Origin: JAWXVD01 sp044425705 | GTDB taxonomy: Bacteria > Bacillota > Clostridia > Lachnospirales > Lachnospiraceae | NCBI GenBank assembly: GCA_044425705.1 | Contig: JAWXVD010000051.1 | Span: forward strand, 1 to 21,667 | Length of the DNA: 21,667 nucleotides | Reading direction: 5' to 3' | Part shown: in pieces, positions 5,833 to 14,083 of the stretch | How the letters are laid out: the number at the start of each line of letters is the position of its first letter | How positions within the stretch are numbered: position 1 is the first letter of the stretch | Made by a program: the position numbers and the translations under genes | Notes under the pieces: model-generated | Told to the model about the DNA's origin: nothing | What the model saw: only the letters and a program-made list of their open reading frames with translations | The model's database searches: none

Positions 5833-7194
5833 ATGTTAGGATTTATTAAAAAAGATGTAGAATTATGGAAGATGATGATTACCATTGCATTACCTATTGC
5901 ATTTCAAAATTTATTATCTAGTTTAACACAGATGATGGATACCATTATGTTAGGAGAGTTAGGGGATATTCCGTTAACAGCTTCTTCTCTTGCCAATCAA
6001 GTATTCTTTATTTTTAGTTTATTTATATTTGGAATCAGTGGTGGCGGAGCCATTTTAACAGCACAATATTGGGGTAAGAAAGAGTTAGAACCAATTAAAA
6101 CAATTATGATGACTATTTTAAGAATTGTTATGGTAGTGGGTTTCTTTTTGATGCTTTTAATTTACATGATTCCTGAAAAAATTATGGCTATATATAGTTC
6201 GGATCCTGCTGTTGTTAGTGCAGGAGTAGATTATCTGAGAATTGTGGCACCGATCTATCTGTTGTTTGGTACCTCCTGTACACTAACTTCTTTATTTAGA
6301 AGCGTAGAGGTGGTAAAATTAGCGGTGATTGCTAATGCAGTTACTTTGGTAACCAATGTAAGTTTAAATTATATTCTGATATTTGGTAAGTTTGGCATGC
6401 CACGCTTAGAGTTGCAAGGTGCTGCCTATGCTACCTTGATTGCCAGAGCACTAGAATTAACAGTAGTATTAATCTATGTGCTATTTAAAGAAAAGAAATT
6501 AAATTTCGTACCAAAAGATATTTTTAAAAGAAATAAATTATTATCAGCAGATTTACGAAAATATTGTACACCAGTAGTGATTAATGAGTTGATTTGGTCC
6601 CTAGGAATCTCTATGCAGGCAGCATTGTTTGGACATATGAGTACCCTAGCAGTATCGGCCAACACCATCATCAGTGTGGTACAGAATCTTTCCACATTGG
6701 TAATTTTCGGTGTGGCCAACGCGGCAGCTGTCATTATAGGAAAAACTATCGGAATGGGCAATATGGAACTAGCAAAACAGCGTGCTAAATCCATTCAAAT
6801 GTTTGCTATTGTGTTAGGAATTATAGGGGCAATCACAGTTTTACTAAGTCGAAATGTAATGGTAGATTTCTATAATGTAGAGGATGCCACAAAGGTATTA
6901 GCAAAGCAAATGTTGTACATATCAGCAGTGGTTGTATTCTTCGTTTCTAGTGCGGGTATTAACATAGTAGGCTTGCTTCGAGGTGGCGGAGATGCTAAAT
7001 ATTCCTTGATTATAGAAGCAGTTTCACTGTGGTGTTTCTCGGTGCCATTAGGATATATAGCAGGTTTATATTTTCAATTACCAGTATTGGTAGTATATGC
7101 GTTGTTTAAATCTGACGAAGTAGTGAAGGTGATTTTATGTGCCATTCGGTTGGCATCTGATAAGTGGATAAACCGAGTGACTAGGGAAGAGTAA
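5833..7194 (+). CDS. MATE family efflux transporter
   Basis: This 453-residue integral membrane protein has about twelve predicted helices in two homologous halves, the usual size for multidrug and toxic compound extrusion antiporters. The first half starts ITIALPIAFQNLLSSLTQMMDTIMLG, a typical MATE entry motif, and has ISGGGAILTAQYWG. The second half has VVINELIWSLGISMQAALFGHMS and later GLLRGGGDAKYS. Such transporters couple export of drugs or metabolites to Na+ or H+. The start at 5833 is chosen because TGGAG (5822-5826) sits 6 bases upstream; the in-frame ATG at 5821 has no ribosome binding site. It has its own promoter and is convergent with the URO-D gene, 11 bases between stops. The substrate cannot be told. 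Confidence 0.92.
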   Translation: MLGFIKKDVELWKMMITIALPIAFQNLLSSLTQMMDTIMLGELGDIPLTASSLANQVFFIFSLFIFGISGGGAILTAQYWGKKELEPIKTIMMTILRIVMVVGFFLMLLIYMIPEKIMAIYSSDPAVVSAGVDYLRIVAPIYLLFGTSCTLTSLFRSVEVVKLAVIANAVTLVTNVSLNYILIFGKFGMPRLELQGAAYATLIARALELTVVLIYVLFKEKKLNFVPKDIFKRNKLLSADLRKYCTPVVINELIWSLGISMQAALFGHMSTLAVSANTIISVVQNLSTLVIFGVANAAAVIIGKTIGMGNMELAKQRAKSIQMFAIVLGIIGAITVLLSRNVMVDFYNVEDATKVLAKQMLYISAVVVFFVSSAGINIVGLLRGGGDAKYSLIIEAVSLWCFSVPLGYIAGLYFQLPVLVVYALFKSDEVVKVILCAIRLASDKWINRVTREE

Positions 7195-7205
7195 AGGTGT
7201 GGTTA

Positions 7206-8303
7206 TTAGAATGAATTACCACCTTCCCCAATCAACCGACTAACAAACAAGAACTTTTCATAACGTACTTCAGGAGGACAGCTATCACTATTAGCAAGAA
7301 TAAAAGACTTACCTTTTGAGATTTCTAATAATTCTTTGGTGCGTGCTTCTAATTGTTCTAATGTGCAATTTGCAAAGAAAGTAGGTTCGATTCCGCCGAT
7401 GATACCAGTGCTAGATGGCAATAAAGCAAAGGCGTCTGCAATTTCAATATTCCCTGTTGGTGGTGGCGAAAGGGATTCAATCATATCTACACCAGTAGCG
7501 CCCATCATAGGTAATAGATCTTTCACATGGCCGCAAGCATGGTGAATTAGTAGTTTATCATTATCATGTAAAATCTTGCTCCAATTAGAAATCTCAGGAG
7601 CGATATATGTTTCAAACATGGACGGATTGATGTTAGTCGTTGAAGTATCTTCATAGAAAAGGAAGGATTCATGATTTGATTTCAATGCCATTTCTATGGT
7701 TTCTAAATTCTTTTCTTTCATAACGCTTAATGTTTCTTCCACCACTTCTGGAAAATCATATAAAGCGTATGTTAAATCTACGGTTCCACACCAGTGTTCA
7801 AGCAAAGCTTGGAATGCAGTCTTACTCCAAGCACCAAGACAAGGCATACAAAGTCCATTTTCTCCAACTTCATGAAAATAAGCATTAGAGGAAAGTAAAT
7901 TATCACAAATTTTAGTGTGAGATGCAACGTAAGATAGCACTTTAAAATCTTCTTCTGTTTTGACAGGATGATCTGTTAAAAACCAAGATTGTGCGGAGGT
8001 AGAATAGGTGTAGGCACCGTGCAATTTGCCCACTGGCGTGTCATAACAGAAGTTTCGTCTATTACCAGAAACGGTTTCATAATAACCATTGTTTTCATTA
8101 CTTACTGTAAATGGGGCTTCAGCACCACGAATCAGTGGGTCTGCATTCATTTCTTGCAAATAAGGAAACATGCCTTTTGCTTGTTCTGATTTTGGTAACA
8201 TTTGAAAATAGTATGCTAAAAAAGGTGACCATGCCACACGGTCGATTTCTTTTCCTTTGATAGAGTTTAATAAACGCTCTTTTACAGTCATTTGGTTTTT
8301 CAT
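7206..8303 (-). CDS. URO-D superfamily protein, MtaA/MtbA-type methyltransferase-like
   Basis: This 365-residue protein has the uroporphyrinogen decarboxylase fold. The N-terminus VKERLLNSIKGKEIDRVAW is the usual family entry. Unlike true HemE it has the zinc-site pattern of corrinoid-linked methyltransferases: H255-A-C257-G-H259 in HHACGHVKDLL, then C342 in NSDSCPPE. Those relatives transfer methyl groups between a corrinoid protein and a thiol, or act in O-demethylation. No corrinoid-binding protein is present here, so substrate and acceptor are unknown. AGAAAGGA (8313-8320, minus strand) is 9 bases before the ATG. It is divergent from an AraC regulator that probably controls it. A second, more distant URO-D gene lies at 12821-13986. 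A role in heme synthesis is unlikely given the zinc ligands and context. Confidence 0.85.
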   Translation of the reverse strand: MKNQMTVKERLLNSIKGKEIDRVAWSPFLAYYFQMLPKSEQAKGMFPYLQEMNADPLIRGAEAPFTVSNENNGYYETVSGNRRNFCYDTPVGKLHGAYTYSTSAQSWFLTDHPVKTEEDFKVLSYVASHTKICDNLLSSNAYFHEVGENGLCMPCLGAWSKTAFQALLEHWCGTVDLTYALYDFPEVVEETLSVMKEKNLETIEMALKSNHESFLFYEDTSTTNINPSMFETYIAPEISNWSKILHDNDKLLIHHACGHVKDLLPMMGATGVDMIESLSPPPTGNIEIADAFALLPSSTGIIGGIEPTFFANCTLEQLEARTKELLEISKGKSFILANSDSCPPEVRYEKFLFVSRLIGEGGNSF

Positions 8304-8383
8304 AAAGTATTGTCCTTTCTAGAATTAAATGATTTGTTAGTCTTATAGTTATTACTTGTATATAGTAAACAAATTTTTTGATC

Positions 8384-8413
8384 TTGTACTGCATTTATAA
8401 TAGATGATATAAT
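8384..8413 (+). promoter_or_regulatory. Predicted promoter of the AraC gene with overlapping inverted repeat
   Basis: TTGTAC (8384-8389) and TATAAT (8408-8413) are 18 bases apart. The inverted repeat TGATAT-AATA-ATATCA (8405-8420) overlaps the -10 box and could be an operator. The region also serves the divergent URO-D gene, whose own promoter was not clear. Confidence 0.45.
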
Positions 8414-8475
8414 AATATCACTATCAAAAGTAGTATAACAATAAAAATATCACCTGAAAGTAGGAGAATATCACT

Positions 8476-9222
8476 ATGGATAATGCGGTTGTTACAAAAC
8501 AAGCAAGAAATATCGAATGTGCACCTGAATGGAGTTGGGATTCAGATAGTAATCAATGGGAAGGATATCATTTTTGGTGTGTTTATGAGGGAGAAGTTAC
8601 GATTAGTACATCTACAAAGGAATATAATTTAGAGTCAGGGGATGTTTTTTTGTTTGACTTAAATGAAAATCATATTTGCAGACATAATCCTAAAAATCCA
8701 TTATCAGTATATGCTATTTATTTTCAGGCATCAATACTTACGTTAACTCAAACAACTAAAAAACATATTAGCAATCATCCCTTAGTAGGACAAATGATGA
8801 GACATGTAGTTAAGCTATTTGAACAAAAAGCATATGATGATGTAGAAATTTGGATGAAAGCAATTTTAACAGAATTTACTAGCAATACATCAGAAGCGAT
8901 TGCACTTCATCCTACGATAGCTATTTTAAATCAAGTGTTGCAAAAGAGCATGTCGCAAATGTTAACACTCACAGATATGTGCCAAGAAACAGGATATTCC
9001 AAAAATCAGCTAATTCGTATTGTACGAAAAGAAACAGGGTTGACCCCTATTCATTACCAGATGCAGTATAAAATCGAATCTGTAAAATCTCAGTTAATTT
9101 ACAGCAATGAGAGTATTGCTAATATTGGTTTGCAAATTGGTTTTGTAGATGCTAATTATTTTTCTAAAGTATTTAAGCAGTATGTAGGCATGTCGCCGTC
9201 AGAATTTCGGAGAAAAAAATAA
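8476..9222 (+). CDS. AraC family transcriptional regulator with N-terminal cupin
   Basis: This 248-residue protein has a cupin-like sensor half followed by an AraC-type DNA-binding half. The first ~110 residues include YEGEVTISTSTKEYNLESGDVFLFDLNENHICRH, the beta-barrel pattern of AraC ligand domains. Residues about 150-248 carry two helix-turn-helix units, the second reading IANIGLQIGFVDANYFSKVFKQYVGMSPSEFR, a close match to the family signature. It should bind a small ligand, perhaps a sugar, and control nearby genes. AGGAG (8462-8466) is 9 bases upstream. It is divergent from the URO-D gene at 7206-8303, its most likely target, and convergent with the YesN-like gene, so it is not part of the two-component operon. 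Confidence 0.92.
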   Translation: MDNAVVTKQARNIECAPEWSWDSDSNQWEGYHFWCVYEGEVTISTSTKEYNLESGDVFLFDLNENHICRHNPKNPLSVYAIYFQASILTLTQTTKKHISNHPLVGQMMRHVVKLFEQKAYDDVEIWMKAILTEFTSNTSEAIALHPTIAILNQVLQKSMSQMLTLTDMCQETGYSKNQLIRIVRKETGLTPIHYQMQYKIESVKSQLIYSNESIANIGLQIGFVDANYFSKVFKQYVGMSPSEFRRKK

Positions 9223-9259
9223 TTTATCTGTGAAAATTGTAAATTTACACAGATAAATT
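9213..9259 (-). terminator. Intrinsic terminator of the response regulator/kinase operon
   Basis: AATTTATCTGTG (9221-9232) and CACAGATAAATT (9248-9259) form a perfect 12-bp stem with a 15-base loop. Read on the minus strand it is followed by a run of seven T (plus-strand A-run 9213-9219), so it ends the minus-strand operon. It overlaps the stop codon of the convergent AraC gene and has no T-tract in that direction. Confidence 0.75.
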
Positions 9260-9290
9260 TGACAGAAAGTAAGGAATGTTAAAATGCTAG

Positions 9291-10811
9291 CTATTTATAA
9301 TTTTTAGGAGACATTCCAGTTATTTTTTTGAACTTGCGATCAAAATGGCTTTCATCATAGTAACCTACAGCATCAGTTATTTGTCGCATAGTATTTCCAG
9401 TTGCTAACAATTTTTTTGCATGTTCAATTCTTAGGATATCTAGATAGTCAAAAATTCCTATAGAAAAGTAATCTTTAAATATTTTTGAAAGATAAGGTTT
9501 TGTTAAAAAAAAATATTCGGAAAGTGAGGTTAGTGTAATTTTTTCACAGTAATGAAGTTCTAAATATGTTCGAATTTCACATGCTGTTTGGAATTTAGTG
9601 TTATTTAAAGGTGTTGATTCTAAGTCTAATTTGTTCAAAAAAGAAGTCAATATGTCACAGTTAAGATTGGGATTAACTATTTCGAGAAAAAAAGGCCTGA
9701 TAAGATCAAGTTCTTTATGAAAATGTGTAGATGAGTTGATTCGATATAGTAAATGTGAAATTAAAAGAATCATACGATGATTACATTGTTTGAGGCGAAA
9801 CAGACATGTTGAATCATCTAGGATAAGTTCATTATAAAATTGTGGTAGAGTAGTTTTAAATAATGATAAATTTCCAGATTCAGCAAAATTCCGCAAAAAT
9901 CTTTCTGTTTTTTCATCATTTAAGGTGCCATAAAAAGAATTCATATTACAATTTTCAAACAATAGTGAGGTTTTTAAAGTGATTGGAGCACAAGATATAG
10001 TGATCAGTGCTTCATGATATGATTCTGGCAAGTTTAATATATCATGAGAAAAAGAACCTACACCTATGATAAAGTGGAGATTATTCTCTGTGAGAACAGG
10101 TTCAATCTTTTTTTCTAATAAAAAATTAGCTTGTTTGTAATCAGAAGTATTAACTAATAAAAGCAAGCTAAAGGAATTTTTAATGTGTGTAACAACACAA
10201 AAAGAAGTATTATTAATAGTAAGTAGTAATTCTTTGGCTACTTCAGAAGCAATACTATTAGGGTATCCATCTGTTGTATAAAAATTTAAAACACATATAC
10301 CATACGTCATGGTTGGTGTGTCTATCAACCCCATTTGATTGTAAAACGAATCAAAGTCTAAGCATTTATGAGAAAGAAGTTCATTTATATATTTTTCTTG
10401 TGTTTGAGAAGTTTGTTTTTGTGTTAAAATATTTTCTTTTATACATAAGTTAACGGTCTTTGTTAATATTTTTTCAAGTTCTAGTGGATCAACTGGCTTT
10501 AATAGATAGTCTATGGCATCAATAACAACTGCTTGGCGAATAAAAGCAAAATCATCATATCCGCTTAAAATGATGATTTTTACATTGGAGTTAATTTTGC
10601 GTAATTCTTTTAGTAATGATTCACCATGTTTACCTGGCATTTTCATGTCGGTGATAATAATATGAGGTTTTCTGATACTTGTCTGTTGAAGTAAATCATC
10701 ACCAGTTGAACATTCACAAACTAATGAAATATTTAAAGTGTTCCAAGGAATTAATTTCTTTAAAGCCAAACGGATTTTATTTTCATCATCAGCAATAATT
10801 AAGTCAAACAT
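9291..10811 (-). CDS. Two-component response regulator, YesN/AraC type
   Basis: This 506-residue protein joins an N-terminal receiver domain to a C-terminal AraC helix-turn-helix domain. In the receiver the acidic pair D8-D9 (IIADDE), phosphate-accepting D55 (IIITDMKMPG) and K105 (YLLKPVDP) are all present, with the YesN-typical LSGYDDFAFIRQAV. A poorly conserved middle region follows. The last ~100 residues contain SLSEYFFLTKPYLSKIFKDYF and MRQITDAVGYYDESHFDRKFKKITGMSPKNYK, the two DNA-binding helices units. AAGGAG (minus strand, 10822-10827) lies inside the end of the kinase gene, and only one base separates the kinase stop from this ATG, so the two are translationally linked. YesN-type regulators usually activate neighbouring carbohydrate operons; the divergent transporter/sulfatase operon is the obvious target. 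Confidence 0.93.
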   Translation of the reverse strand: MFDLIIADDENKIRLALKKLIPWNTLNISLVCECSTGDDLLQQTSIRKPHIIITDMKMPGKHGESLLKELRKINSNVKIIILSGYDDFAFIRQAVVIDAIDYLLKPVDPLELEKILTKTVNLCIKENILTQKQTSQTQEKYINELLSHKCLDFDSFYNQMGLIDTPTMTYGICVLNFYTTDGYPNSIASEVAKELLLTINNTSFCVVTHIKNSFSLLLLVNTSDYKQANFLLEKKIEPVLTENNLHFIIGVGSFSHDILNLPESYHEALITISCAPITLKTSLLFENCNMNSFYGTLNDEKTERFLRNFAESGNLSLFKTTLPQFYNELILDDSTCLFRLKQCNHRMILLISHLLYRINSSTHFHKELDLIRPFFLEIVNPNLNCDILTSFLNKLDLESTPLNNTKFQTACEIRTYLELHYCEKITLTSLSEYFFLTKPYLSKIFKDYFSIGIFDYLDILRIEHAKKLLATGNTMRQITDAVGYYDESHFDRKFKKITGMSPKNYK

Positions 10812-10812
10812 G

Positions 10813-12591
10813 TTAAGAAATCTCCTTTGTAATAGGGATAATGAGAGTTAATTGTGTTCCTTGTAAATATATACTTGTAATATCAAATTCGAATAAATCG
10901 CCAAATAGTATTTTTAGACGTTGGTATACATTTGTAAGACCAATACTAGTTGTTTCTAAAATCAAGTTATTTTGTGTTTGTAAAAGATTATTTTTTATTG
11001 AGGTGAGTTTGTGTGAAGGTATTCCAATGCCATCATCATAGATAACGATTTTTAAATTGTTATCTAGTGTCTTACAACATTGTAAATGCAAATGGCAAGG
11101 ATTTGGACTAGGTTCTATTCCATGGATAAGAGCATTTTCTACAAGTGGTTGCAATGTTAATTTAGGAATAGGGAGAGTTCGTAAAGCATCATCTATTTGA
11201 AAAGTATATTCAAATTTATCTTCAAATCTAAATTTTTGGATTGACAAATATTGTAGTACATTTGTTATCTCATCGTCAAGGGATACTGAGTCACCTTTTG
11301 ATATAGAATATCGAAGCATTTTGGCAAGAGTCATACTTGCGGTATATATTTCAGGAGCATCTTTTTCTAATGCAACACTTCCTATAGATTGCAAAATATT
11401 ATTAATAAAATGAGGATTAATTTGTGTCACCAATGAATAAAATTGTGCATTCTGTTGAGACATTTTTAATGTGTAGCGTTCTTGAATCAATAATTGTAAT
11501 TGTTCTGCCATATGATTAAAAGTGTGTCCTATTTTTCCAAATTCATCATTGGATACAACCTTGAGTTGCACCTGTAGGTTACCATCACCAAAATCTTCCA
11601 TACTCTGGTTTAAGTCAGAAAGTGGCTTTGTAACGGTACGAGATAAAATTGAACTTGCAAAAACAATAATAGATGAAAAAACAATTAACAAAATAGACAA
11701 AAACATAACATTATCATAAATATACGAGTTTAATATATTGTTAGGAATTAGTTTAATAGTTGTAATATTTAGTATTGGATCTACACAGTAAACTATAGTG
11801 TAGAGTAAATTATCACTAGGAAGTGTTAATGATAATATTCCTTCTTGCATAGATGTAGTTTGAATCTTATTGAAAATAGAATGTAAATCATCATCTGAAA
11901 TTTCATCCGTAGAATATAATAACCCACCATCTGCTGTAATTGTGCTGATTCGTTCACCTTCCATAATGTCAAGCGTGTTAAAAATTGATTCGAGTCCTGT
12001 TAAATAGCAATTAATAGCTAAGACACTATCCGGATAATTTTCCAGTTTAAAAGTACGACAAATAGTAAACACTGTAGAAATAGCGTTGATTTCATAACGA
12101 GAGTCATAGCCTGTTTGTATATGTTGGGGTAAAATAACACATTCATTATCTTGCAAAATTGCTTTTTGGTACCAATCTGTTTCTTTCATATCAGTTGCAT
12201 TAAAAAAGGAACAATTTCCCATCTTATTTACAATGTAGACCTCTTCATTAGAGGGAAAGTAGTATAGTACAGATTCATGTTCTTTACGTAAATATTGAAT
12301 ATAAAGTAACTGTGATTGTAAATTACTGTAAATATCAAGTTCATCATTAAAAGAATTGTTATATAAAGAAAAAAACATAGAAGTTTCTAATTCTTGGATA
12401 TATCCAACAACCTGATATTGTAGGCTATGTAATACGGAAAGACTATTGCTTTCGTAATTATCTTTTAAATTTTGGATTGAACGAGATAACGTAATAATTC
12501 CAAAAAATAATAGAGGAAATAATGCAACAATAAAAAATATGATAGTTACCTTTTTGCGAAAACTACTTTTAGTAAAAATGTTATTTTTCAT
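10813..12591 (-). CDS. Sensor histidine kinase, YesM type
   Basis: This 592-residue membrane kinase pairs with the YesN-like regulator just downstream. A membrane segment at 15-36 precedes an extracytoplasmic sensor of about 250 residues, probably Cache-like. A second membrane segment lies at 295-316 and a HAMP linker at about 317-368. The His-kinase region has QINPHFINNIL with H394; most YesM proteins have QINPHFLYNTL. The ATPase domain shows the N-box LVENALIHG (N486), DDGIGIP (519-525) and SIGLTNVYQRLKILFG. The kinase should sense an extracellular sugar or glycan, or a bound transporter lipoprotein, and phosphorylate D55 of the regulator. AGGAAGG (minus strand, 12604-12610) is 12 bases before the ATG. 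The promoter at 12680-12708 overlaps a perfect inverted repeat. Confidence 0.93.
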   Translation of the reverse strand: MKNNIFTKSSFRKKVTIIFFIVALFPLLFFGIITLSRSIQNLKDNYESNSLSVLHSLQYQVVGYIQELETSMFFSLYNNSFNDELDIYSNLQSQLLYIQYLRKEHESVLYYFPSNEEVYIVNKMGNCSFFNATDMKETDWYQKAILQDNECVILPQHIQTGYDSRYEINAISTVFTICRTFKLENYPDSVLAINCYLTGLESIFNTLDIMEGERISTITADGGLLYSTDEISDDDLHSIFNKIQTTSMQEGILSLTLPSDNLLYTIVYCVDPILNITTIKLIPNNILNSYIYDNVMFLSILLIVFSSIIVFASSILSRTVTKPLSDLNQSMEDFGDGNLQVQLKVVSNDEFGKIGHTFNHMAEQLQLLIQERYTLKMSQQNAQFYSLVTQINPHFINNILQSIGSVALEKDAPEIYTASMTLAKMLRYSISKGDSVSLDDEITNVLQYLSIQKFRFEDKFEYTFQIDDALRTLPIPKLTLQPLVENALIHGIEPSPNPCHLHLQCCKTLDNNLKIVIYDDGIGIPSHKLTSIKNNLLQTQNNLILETTSIGLTNVYQRLKILFGDLFEFDITSIYLQGTQLTLIIPITKEIS

Positions 12592-12645
12592 AGCAATATT
12601 GTACCTTCCTAGAACCTGAATAGATGAGTGATAGGCATTAATGTA

Positions 12646-12689
12646 AGAGTATCATAATAAACAAGTATGGCTGTTTATTATGATACTCT
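12646..12689. promoter_or_regulatory. Perfect 18-bp inverted repeat, probable operator
   Basis: AGAGTATCATAATAAACA (12646-12663) and its exact reverse complement (12672-12689) flank an 8-base centre. The right arm contains the -10 box of the predicted kinase promoter, and the predicted start (~12673) falls at the inner edge of that arm, so the kinase transcript would not carry the whole hairpin. This favours a DNA operator over an RNA structure. Confidence 0.65.
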
Positions 12690-12708
12690 GTTTATAAATT
12701 GAAGTCAA
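12680..12708 (-). promoter_or_regulatory. Predicted promoter of the kinase/regulator operon, TTGACT-17-TATCAT
   Basis: On the minus strand TTGACT (12708-12703) and TATCAT (12685-12680) each match consensus at five of six bases and are 17 bases apart. The -10 box lies in the right arm of the 18-bp inverted repeat. The -35 box abuts the -35 box of the opposite promoter. Confidence 0.6.
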
Positions 12709-12739
12709 TTGTAGCATTAGTGAAATAGTGTTTTATACT
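12709..12739 (+). promoter_or_regulatory. Weak predicted promoter of the catabolic operon
   Basis: TTGTAG (12709-12714) and TATACT (12734-12739) are 19 bases apart, longer than ideal, as expected for a promoter needing an activator. The start would be near 12746. It is back to back with the kinase promoter. Confidence 0.35.
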
Positions 12740-12753
12740 ATTTTGTATTAGAT

Positions 12754-12788
12754 TCATACATTTTTAATACAATAAAAAAAATGTATGA
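12754..12788 (+). repeat. 12-bp inverted repeat in the leader of the catabolic operon
   Basis: TCATACATTTTT (12754-12765) is the reverse complement of AAAAATGTATGA (12777-12788), with an 11-base centre. It would be transcribed just before the ribosome binding site AGGAGG (12806-12811). It may be a leader hairpin or a second operator; there is no T-tract, so it is not a terminator. Confidence 0.55.
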
Positions 12789-12820
12789 TAATTACAAAAA
12801 TATTTAGGAGGAGATAAAGC

Positions 12821-13986
12821 ATGAAAAATAGAATGAGTGGTAAGGAAAGATTAAAAGCGGCATTATTGGGTGAGGAAGTGGACCGGATTCCACTTTGGCT
12901 TAGAGAAGGGTTTGAATATGGAGAAGATATTAAAGAGGATGATTTTACAGCTAATTGGAAATGTGATGTTGCATACAAAGAACTTGTGAAAGAGTTATTT
13001 CAAATAGCAGATTTTTTTGAGGATGTTAGTATATACCCAGATAATCGTTATTTGCTAATACCAGATAAATATATAGAGCGTAGCAAGTGTATTTATACAT
13101 CAAAAAATAGTATGGAATATAATACGATAATCCATACACCGACAGGAGATCTAAATGCAAAAACAGAGTATAGAAGGGGGGGCAACAGACAAGTTGGACA
13201 AAAGAATACCCTGTTAAATCTATAGAAGATTTAGAACGTTTGGCAGAGATTCCATTTGATATTGATACAAAAATAATTGATAAGTTGTTTGTAGAAAATT
13301 TACAAAAGAAACAAAGATTAGGAGATAGAGGGTTGTTAAGAGTATTTCTTTCTTCTCCAATTGTTATTATATCAGGAAGTATGGATTTTGAAACATTTCT
13401 AGAAATGTCAATTGTTGAAAGAGTTTATTTTAAACAACTATTAGAAATAATAACGCAAAGACAAATGAAATTATTAGATACGATTCTATCTAAATATGAT
13501 TATGATATTTGTTTTTGGTTTGGTGGAAGTGAGCAATGCACACCACCAATGATGTCTCCGTACACATTCGATGAATTTGTTGTACCATATGATAAACAAA
13601 TTGTAAGTTTACTAAAAGGGTATGATAAGATAGTAGGCATTCATACACATGGAAAAGTAAAACATGCACTACAAGGAATGATTGAATGTGGATATGATGC
13701 AACAGATCCAGTTGAACCACCACCACAAGGTGATGTCACATTACAAGAAGCACTGGATATTACAAAGGCGAAAATGACGTTAATGGGGAATTTGCAATGG
13801 AGTGAATTAGAACGAGGGAATCAAAATGCAATTCGAGAAAAAACAATGGAAATTTTGAAACATAAAAATGAAAGAATCATCATGACTGCTTCAGCAGGTC
13901 CGATGAGTTTCATGGAAAAAAATTTAATTGAAAATTATTTTTTATTAGCAAAAACATATAAAGAATATTACAATTTATTTGACTAA
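12821..13986 (+). pseudogene. URO-D superfamily protein gene with frame break at a G7 tract
   Basis: Two adjacent frames together encode one URO-D-like protein of about 388 residues. The first frame starts at 12821 (AGGAGG 9 bases upstream) with MSGKERLKAALLGEEVDRIPLW and stops at 13225. The rest reads in the -1 frame from the seven Gs at 13176-13182: TSWTKEYPVKSIEDLERLAEIPF and on to 13986. One extra G would restore the frame. Causes could be a real inactivating mutation, phase variation, transcript slippage, -1 frameshifting or a sequence error. Where the gene at 7206-8303 has HxCGH and SCPPE, this protein has GIHTHGKV and ASAGPMS, so both cysteine zinc ligands are absent; a metal-dependent methyl transfer like MtaA is therefore doubtful. 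It is first in the transporter/sulfatase operon, which suggests a role in the same pathway. Confidence 0.8.
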
Positions 13987-14044
13987 TATTAACAAGATAA
14001 TTGGAACAGATAAGAAATATAGTAATACAAATTAAGAAAGGAAT

Positions 14045-14083
14045 ATGATGTATTTTTATAAATATCATGGATGGAAAAGATGA
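14045..14083 (+). CDS. Possible 12-residue upstream ORF coupled to the next gene
   Basis: AAAGGA (14036-14041) is followed by ATGATG at 14045-14050 and a short frame MMYFYKYHGWKR ending in TGA at 14081-14083. Its stop overlaps an in-frame ATG of the large gene at 14080 as ATGA, the classic arrangement for translational coupling. The large gene itself has no good ribosome binding site. It could be a leader peptide or chance. Confidence 0.35.
   Translation: MMYFYKYHGWKR

Noticed and set aside
7191..7233. Terminator between the convergent MATE and URO-D genes
   Set aside because: A GTGGT/ACCAC pairing exists, but the stem is short, interrupted and lacks a T-tract in either direction.
7206..8303. 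True uroporphyrinogen decarboxylase (hemE)
   Set aside because: The HxCGH and SCPPE zinc-site motifs and the regulator context fit the methyltransferase-like branch, and no other heme genes are present.
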